NCBI GenBank assembly: GCA_036843405.1
Contig: DAITSJ010000004.1
Coordinates: forward strand, 169,097 to 233,096
Direction: 5' to 3'
DNA from: DGNJ01 sp002388905
GTDB lineage: Bacteria; Pseudomonadota; Gammaproteobacteria; Pseudomonadales; Porticoccaceae
Length of the DNA: 64,000 bases
Shown here: in pieces, positions 59,268-64,000 of the stretch
Numbering within the stretch: position 1 is the first letter of the stretch
How the letters are laid out: every line of letters starts with the position of its first letter
Notes under the pieces: generated by a model
What the model was told of the DNA's origin: nothing
What the model saw: the letters and a program-made list of their open reading frames with translations, nothing else
Database searches by the model: none
Made by a program: the position numbers and the translations under genes

Positions 59268-60095
59268 ATGCTCGTCGACTGGTTCACCGTCGCCGCCCAG
59301 GTGGTCAACTTTGTCATCCTGGTGTGGCTGCTCAAGCGCTTTCTTTACCAGCCCATTTTGCGCGCCATCGACGCCCGGGAACAGCGTATCGCCCGGTCGC
59401 TGGCGGATGCCGCCGCCAAAGAGACCGAAGCCGAAACCGAGCGCGACGCTTTCCGGCGCAAGAACGAAGCGTTCGACCAGCAGCGCGCCGCGCTCCTGGA
59501 TCGGGCAGCCGACGAGGCGAAAGCGGAACGCCAGCGGCTGCTCGATGAAGCGCGACAGGCGGCCGAGGTTCTGCGCGCCAAACAACAGGAGGCACTGCAA
59601 CGGGAACAGCAAAGCCTGAATGATGAAGTCGCCCGTCGCACCCGCGCCGAGGTGTTTGCCATCGCCCGCAAGGCCCTGAATGATCTTTCCGGGACAAGCC
59701 TGGAAGCACACATGAGCGAGATTTTCGTCGAACGATTGCGGGCGCTGGACGATGAGGCCAGACAGCGCTTTGCCGGTACCCTGAAAACGTCGGCCCACCC
59801 GGTGCGTGTGCGCAGCGCCTTCGAGCTGACACCGGAGCAACGGGATGGCATCCAGGCGGCCCTGAACGAGACTCTGGCGGCGGACGTGCAGGTGCGTTTT
59901 GAGACCGCGCCGGAGGTGATCGCGGGTATTGAATTGACCACCGATGGACAAAAAATCGCCTGGAGTATCGCTGATTATCTCCGCTCTCTGGAAAACAGTG
60001 TCGGCGAATTGCTGACAAAACGGGCCGAACCAGAAGCCAAAGCGGAAACCCCGCAGCAATCAGGTCCTGCGGCCGCTCCGGGGGAGGCCCCATGA
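59268..60095 (+). CDS. atpF: N-type ATPase subunit b, long form with delta-like C-terminus
   Basis: 275 residues, much longer than a usual b subunit (about 156). The membrane anchor is MLVDWFTVAAQVVNFVILVW. A long charged coiled coil (to about 150) follows, then a globular part (FVERLRALDDEARQRFAGTL, later FETAPEVIAGIELTTDGQKI) that resembles OSCP/delta. No separate atpH is present in the operon, so this domain probably replaces delta. It overlaps atpA by 4 bp. Confidence 0.9.
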   Translation: MLVDWFTVAAQVVNFVILVWLLKRFLYQPILRAIDAREQRIARSLADAAAKETEAETERDAFRRKNEAFDQQRAALLDRAADEAKAERQRLLDEARQAAEVLRAKQQEALQREQQSLNDEVARRTRAEVFAIARKALNDLSGTSLEAHMSEIFVERLRALDDEARQRFAGTLKTSAHPVRVRSAFELTPEQRDGIQAALNETLAADVQVRFETAPEVIAGIELTTDGQKIAWSIADYLRSLENSVGELLTKRAEPEAKAETPQQSGPAAAPGEAP

Positions 60096-61675
60096 GCACG
60101 TCGCCGGATTCCCTGCAAACTGTCCTCGATACGGCCTTTGACGGCCTGAGGCTGGGCCGCGAACAGTTTGTGCCGCAACTGAAACCGCGGGAGGTGGGAA
60201 CGGTGACCCGCGTTTCCACGGGCATAGCCAAGGTCAGCGGCCTTCCCGGTGTGGGCAGTGACGAGCTGGTGAAATTCCCCGGCGATGCCTACGGCATTGC
60301 CTTCAACGTGGACGAGGACGAGATCGGGGTCGTCCTGCTCGGCGACTACTGGCATCTGCACGCCGGGGATGAAGTCGAGCGCACCGGCCGGGTCATGGAC
60401 GTGGCCGTGGGGGATGGATTGATTGGGCGCGTTATCGACCCCCTCGGCCGACCACTCGACGGCAGCGGGCCGTTGATGGCAAGCGCTCGTCTGCCCATCG
60501 AGCGCTCCGCCCCGGCTATCATGGACCGGGCGCCGGTCCAGGTGCCGCTGCAAAGTGGTCTCAAGGTGGTGGATGCCCTGATTCCCATCGGCCGAGGCCA
60601 GCGCGAGCTGATTCTGGGTGACCGCCAGACCGGCAAGACGGCCATCGCCATCGACACCATCCTCAATCAGCGCGGCAAGGATGTCCTGTGCGTCTACTGC
60701 GCCATCGGCCAGCGCGCGTCCGCCGTGGCCAGGGCGGTGGCCACCTTCCGGGAAAAGGGCGCGCTGGCCTACACTGTCGTGGTCGTCACCGAGGGCAATG
60801 ATCCGCCGGGGCTCGCCTATATCGCGCCCTACGCCGCCACCAGTATCGCCGAGCATTTCATGGAACAGGGCCACGATGTGCTGATCGTTTACGACGACCT
60901 CACCCACCATGCCCGCGCCTATCGCGAGTTGTCCCTGCTGCTGCGCCGCCCGCCCGGTCGCGAGGCCTTTCCCGGCGACATCTTCTACATTCATTCGCGG
61001 CTGCTGGAGCGGGCGACCCATCTTCGCGAGGAGCGCGGCGGTGGTTCACTCACCGCGCTGCCCATCATCGAAACCGAGGCCCAGAACATTTCCGCCTATA
61101 TTCCCACCAATCTGATTTCCATCACTGACGGACAGATCTACCTTTCACCGACGTTATTCGACCTGGGTGTGCTGCCGGCGGTCGATGTGGGGAAATCCGT
61201 GTCGCGGGTGGGCGGCAAGGCGCAGCGGGCGGCCTATCGCGCGGTGGCGGGGGACCTCAAGCTCGCCTATGCGCAGTTCGAGGAACTCGAGACCTTCGCC
61301 CGGTTCGGAGCCCGGCTGGACGAAGACACCCGCAAGATCATCGCCCATGGGCGGCGTATTCGCGCCTGCCTTAAGCAACCGGAATTCAACCCCGTGAGCG
61401 TACCCGCGCAAATTGCTGTGCTGCTTGCGCTGGGTGCCGGACTTTTCGACACTGTGCCGCTGGAGCGCATGACCGATGCCGAGCAGGCCGTGGACAAGGC
61501 GGCGGCAGAGATCCCGGCGCCGGTTATCGAGCGCCTGGACAGCGCCGACACCTTGAGCGATGAGGATCGGGAAACGATTATCGATATCGCCCGCCGGGGG
61601 CTGGAACCGTTCCAGGCGCAGGCCGATTCCGCGACTCACTCCGCGGCCGGAACGCGTGCCGGAGAGACAGAATGA
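60092..61675 (+). CDS. atpA: N-type ATPase alpha subunit
   Basis: 527 residues. The non-catalytic P-loop is ELILGDRQTGKTAIAIDTIL. VVVVTEGNDPPGLAYIAPYA and LIVYDDLTHHARAYRELSLL follow, and FPGDIFYIHSRLLERA with SVSRVGGKAQ carries the arginine-finger region. Length and motifs are normal. It overlaps atpF and atpG by 4 bp. Confidence 0.96.
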   Translation: MSTSPDSLQTVLDTAFDGLRLGREQFVPQLKPREVGTVTRVSTGIAKVSGLPGVGSDELVKFPGDAYGIAFNVDEDEIGVVLLGDYWHLHAGDEVERTGRVMDVAVGDGLIGRVIDPLGRPLDGSGPLMASARLPIERSAPAIMDRAPVQVPLQSGLKVVDALIPIGRGQRELILGDRQTGKTAIAIDTILNQRGKDVLCVYCAIGQRASAVARAVATFREKGALAYTVVVVTEGNDPPGLAYIAPYAATSIAEHFMEQGHDVLIVYDDLTHHARAYRELSLLLRRPPGREAFPGDIFYIHSRLLERATHLREERGGGSLTALPIIETEAQNISAYIPTNLISITDGQIYLSPTLFDLGVLPAVDVGKSVSRVGGKAQRAAYRAVAGDLKLAYAQFEELETFARFGARLDEDTRKIIAHGRRIRACLKQPEFNPVSVPAQIAVLLALGAGLFDTVPLERMTDAEQAVDKAAAEIPAPVIERLDSADTLSDEDRETIIDIARRGLEPFQAQADSATHSAAGTRAGETE

Positions 61676-62577
61676 GCGATACCGCAGCGACCCTGCGCCG
61701 CCAGATCGACAGCGCCGTTGATCTGCAGTCCGTGGTCCGCACCATGAAGGCCATGGCGGCGTCGAGTATCGGCCAGTACGAGCAATCGGTGCGTGCCTTG
61801 GGGGATTACTACCGCACGGTGGAACTGGGCCTGAGTGTGTGTTTTCGCGGCACGGATCCGGCGTCGATGCTGGCGGGAGAGGCAAGAGCAGCGGAGACGG
61901 GGGCGATTGGCGCGGTGGTGTTTGGTTCGGATCAGGGACTGGTGGGCCAGTTTAATGACGTGGCGGCCGATTATGCCCTCGAAACCCTTGCGACGCTGCC
62001 CGGGGAGCGCCGGGTCTGGGCGGTGGGCGAGCGTGTTCATGCCCGCCTCACGGAGGCGGGCCTTAGGCCGCTGGAGTGTTTTGCCGTGCCCAATGCCGTC
62101 AGGGCCATCACGCTGCTGGTCGGGCAGATACTGATGGCAACCGAGAGGCTCCGCAGCCAAGGCGACATTGCCGAACTCTATCTCTTCTACAACAGTCCCA
62201 CGGCCGGGTCGGTTTATACTCCCGTCAGTCAGCGGCTGTTGCCGTTGGATGACATCTGGCGGCGGGAGCTGGGCGAGCGTCCGTGGCCGACGGAAAATCT
62301 TCCGGAGGTTGTGGGGGCTGGGGCCTCCACCCTGCGGGTGCTGATCCGCGAATATCTCTTCGTCTCCCTGTTCCGGGCCTGCGCCGAATCCCTGGCCAGC
62401 GAGAACGCAAGCCGCCTCGCGGGAATGCAACGGGCCGAAAACAATATCGAGGACCTGCTGGACGACCTCAATGGCAACTTTCACCGCTTGCGGCAAAGCG
62501 GGATTGACGCGGAATTGTTTGACCTGATTTCTGGCTTCGAGGCGCTGACTGAATCCGGTTCGCAGACGCATAGTTGA
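61672..62577 (+). CDS. atpG: N-type ATPase gamma subunit
   Basis: 301 residues, central rotor shaft. LRRQIDSAVDLQSVVRTMKA, then MAASSIGQYE, is the N-terminal coiled coil, GAVVFGSDQGLVGQFND is the Rossmann-like middle, and ENASRLAGMQRAENNIEDLL is the C-terminal helix with its conserved RLxAMxxA-type motif. It is the last gene of the ATPase operon; 60 bp separate it from corA. No clear terminator hairpin follows. Confidence 0.93.
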   Translation: MSDTAATLRRQIDSAVDLQSVVRTMKAMAASSIGQYEQSVRALGDYYRTVELGLSVCFRGTDPASMLAGEARAAETGAIGAVVFGSDQGLVGQFNDVAADYALETLATLPGERRVWAVGERVHARLTEAGLRPLECFAVPNAVRAITLLVGQILMATERLRSQGDIAELYLFYNSPTAGSVYTPVSQRLLPLDDIWRRELGERPWPTENLPEVVGAGASTLRVLIREYLFVSLFRACAESLASENASRLAGMQRAENNIEDLLDDLNGNFHRLRQSGIDAELFDLISGFEALTESGSQTHS

Positions 62578-62637
62578 TTTATATCCCTCGATCATGATCA
62601 AGAGCGAACACTTATCTATTCAAAGGTTGCCGTTACC

Positions 62638-63582
62638 ATGTTGAGCGCATTCAGGCTGGAAGCGGGGTTGTTGACCCGGATAATCGAACCTGCCGACGAG
62701 CAGGCGCTGGAAAACAGTATCTGGATCGATTTGGCCGAGTCGACTCCCGAAGAACGGCAACTGGTGGAGGAACTGCACCAGCAGGTACTCCCCAGGTCGG
62801 ACGATCTGGAGGAGATCGAGGCGAGTTCGCGTTCCTACGTTGACGAGCGCGGAGTACACATATCCTCAATGTTTCTCCAGCGTACTGAAGGCCGTGAGGA
62901 AACCGTCAATGTGGCCCTGCTGCTGACACACGAACGGTTTATCAGTCTCCATGAACCCGAAGTTGCTGCACTCCGCCTGCTGCGCATGCGGGCGGCCCGG
63001 CGACTGACGGCGGCACAGCCGCTGGATCTGTTTCTCGAGCTCTATGAGATCAAACTTGATGATCTGGCCGACACTCTGGAGGAGATTCACCAAAATCTCG
63101 ACGAAATCGGTGGCGCGGCACTGCAGCACCGCGGAGAACAGATGCGCATCAACATTGACCGCCTGTCGAAGCACGAGCACCGCAACAGTAAAGTGCGCCT
63201 GTGCCTGGTGGATGCCCAGCGCGACCTGGCCTTCATGCTGCGCCATGGCGAGCTGGACAAAAAACAACGGGCGCACGTCGGAACCTTGTTGCGGGACGTC
63301 GATTCGCTGTTGCCCCATTGCAGCTTTTTGTTCGAGAAAGTGGGGTTCCTGCTGCAGACCCTGCAGGGGTCAATCAATATCGAGCAGAACCAGATTATCA
63401 AGATATTTTCTGTGGTTGCGGTGATCTTTCTGCCACCAACCCTGATTGCCAGCGCCTACGGGATGAATTTCAGGCACATGCCCGAGCTGGACTGGCCCTG
63501 GGGTTACCCATTTGCCATACTTCTGATGATCCTCTCCAGTATCGCACCCTATGTGATTTTCAAGCACAAGCAATGGCTATAG
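62638..63582 (+). CDS. CorA/ZntB-family divalent cation transporter
   Basis: 314 residues: a large cytoplasmic funnel with a long helix, then two C-terminal membrane segments with the diagnostic GMN at residues 275-277 (IASAYGMNFRHMPELDWPWG) and a basic end FKHKQWL. It moves Mg2+ or other divalent ions (ZntB-like members carry Zn2+). The same strand and short distance suggest co-expression with the N-ATPase. Confidence 0.92.
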   Translation: MLSAFRLEAGLLTRIIEPADEQALENSIWIDLAESTPEERQLVEELHQQVLPRSDDLEEIEASSRSYVDERGVHISSMFLQRTEGREETVNVALLLTHERFISLHEPEVAALRLLRMRAARRLTAAQPLDLFLELYEIKLDDLADTLEEIHQNLDEIGGAALQHRGEQMRINIDRLSKHEHRNSKVRLCLVDAQRDLAFMLRHGELDKKQRAHVGTLLRDVDSLLPHCSFLFEKVGFLLQTLQGSINIEQNQIIKIFSVVAVIFLPPTLIASAYGMNFRHMPELDWPWGYPFAILLMILSSIAPYVIFKHKQWL

Positions 63583-63825
63583 GCGCGGTTGTCAGAACCG
63601 ATTGCCCAGGCCATTGTTAGCAACCGCTCATGCTGGGGGAATTTTCGCGACTGGCGGTGAGAAAAAGACCTCGCCGACAAGCCTGCAGCAAGGTATCCAC
63701 GTCGTGCCCCGAAAACCGCCCCCGGCATGTGGTACGACAGGCCGCAGCCCAAGACCGTGCCGATGGCTGCCAGGGGAAAGACTCGTTTTCCCGATGACAA
63801 AGGCGGGATTTCGGCGTGGTGACTG

Positions 63826-63946
63826 TTAATGCCCGGGCTTTCGCGAAGGCCAAAAGCGAGCAATAGTGGGCTTTACGCTAACTCCGTGAACCAGAATCGA
63901 TAAGGCAACCACCGCCAGGGTCAGGTGTATCAGTTCCAGCGCTATT
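63826..63946 (-). pseudogene. C-terminal tail of a Na+/H+-antiporter-like gene, cut by an IS
   Basis: The minus strand reads LELIHLTLAVVALSILVHGVS, then VKPTIARFW and a stop at 63826-63828. This is the last membrane helix and tail pattern of CPA1-type antiporters (SILVHGLSVxPL). Upstream of it an IS3-like end begins, so the gene is truncated there or continues beyond the IS. The about 240 bp between corA and this tail hold no recognised gene. Confidence 0.5.
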
Positions 63947-64000
63947 TTGGAGTTGACCCGGTTTCGTGGACATCCGATCCTTTGAGAAACGCAGGAGGTA
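63947..64000 (+). mobile_element. Left end of an IS3-family-like element, cut by window edge
   Basis: TGGAGTTGACCCGGTTTCGT and the following GATCCTTTGAGAAACGCAGG up to AGGAGGTA resemble the terminal repeat and the ribosome site in front of OrfA of IS3-family elements. The transposase lies outside the window, so this rests on end similarity only. Confidence 0.5.

Noticed and set aside
62578..62637. GATCATGATC palindrome after atpG as a terminator
   Set aside because: The palindrome is short, has almost no loop and is not followed by a T-run.
63549..63863. A 104-codon minus-strand frame after corA
   Set aside because: It overlaps the corA 3' end and the antiporter tail in another frame and has no recognisable features.
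1..64000. CRISPR arrays, tRNA or rRNA genes
   Set aside because: No regularly spaced repeat array and no cloverleaf-like or rRNA-like sequence was seen. A tRNA scan was not possible by eye, so a missed tRNA cannot be excluded.

Overview
The window looks like a chromosomal segment of a gammaproteobacterium. The left edge carries the conserved housekeeping order der - xseA (opposite strand) - guaB - guaA. These proteins are full length and well conserved, and codon use is GC-rich. No rRNA, tRNA or CRISPR array was found. I cannot name the genus from sequence alone.

Layout. (1) 1-6165: core genes: partial der, a DUF481 outer-membrane protein, xseA, guaB, guaA. (2) 6154-15210: a roughly 9 kb genomic island in the 3' end of guaA. 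It is bounded by a 13-bp direct repeat of the guaA end (attL/attR). A 20-bp repeat built from CATGGTAT units lies 60-70 bp inside each end. The cargo is one leftward metal-efflux block (His-rich protein, CzcC/B/A-type RND pump, PII-like protein, CDF exporter) plus an ACR3-like permease. No integrase is left. The displaced terminator that probably served guaA lies just beyond attR. (3) 15.3-35.3 kb: an accessory zone with a few intact genes (fatty acid desaturase, an actinobacterial-looking HTH protein, a type-B fumarate reductase/succinate dehydrogenase frdCAB, a VIT transporter, a CPA2 antiporter, a CBS protein) set among broken genes and IS remnants (IS3, IS1380, IS4, IS630, IS5). One IS4-family element is intact, with a 9-bp target duplication inside an already frameshifted SDR gene. 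(4) 35.3-53.9 kb: a tightly packed, often ATGA-overlapping operon: double-domain universal stress protein, 2806-residue NdvB/Cgs-like cyclic glucan synthase, transaldolase, glucose-6-phosphate isomerase, phosphoglucomutase, internally deleted glycogen phosphorylase, acetate kinase, phosphoketolase, histidine phosphatase. (5) 54.1-55.7 kb: small proteins (Met-rich secreted protein, DUF302, hypothetical). (6) 55.8-62.6 kb: a complete N-type ATPase operon atpDCQRBEFAG, followed by a CorA-type transporter. (7) The right edge holds an antiporter tail cut by the start of an IS3-type element.

How it may work together (inference): regions 4-6 run on one strand for about 28 kb. Phosphorolysis of a glucan would give glucose-1-P. 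Pgm, Pgi, phosphoketolase and acetate kinase could turn this into acetate plus ATP without an ATP-priming step, and the N-ATPase next door could spend that ATP on ion export. With the stress protein at the front, this reads as a transferable stress/energy-maintenance module. The glgP copy has been destroyed, so the glucose-1-P source may now be the GH94 domain of the giant glucan synthase or a gene elsewhere.
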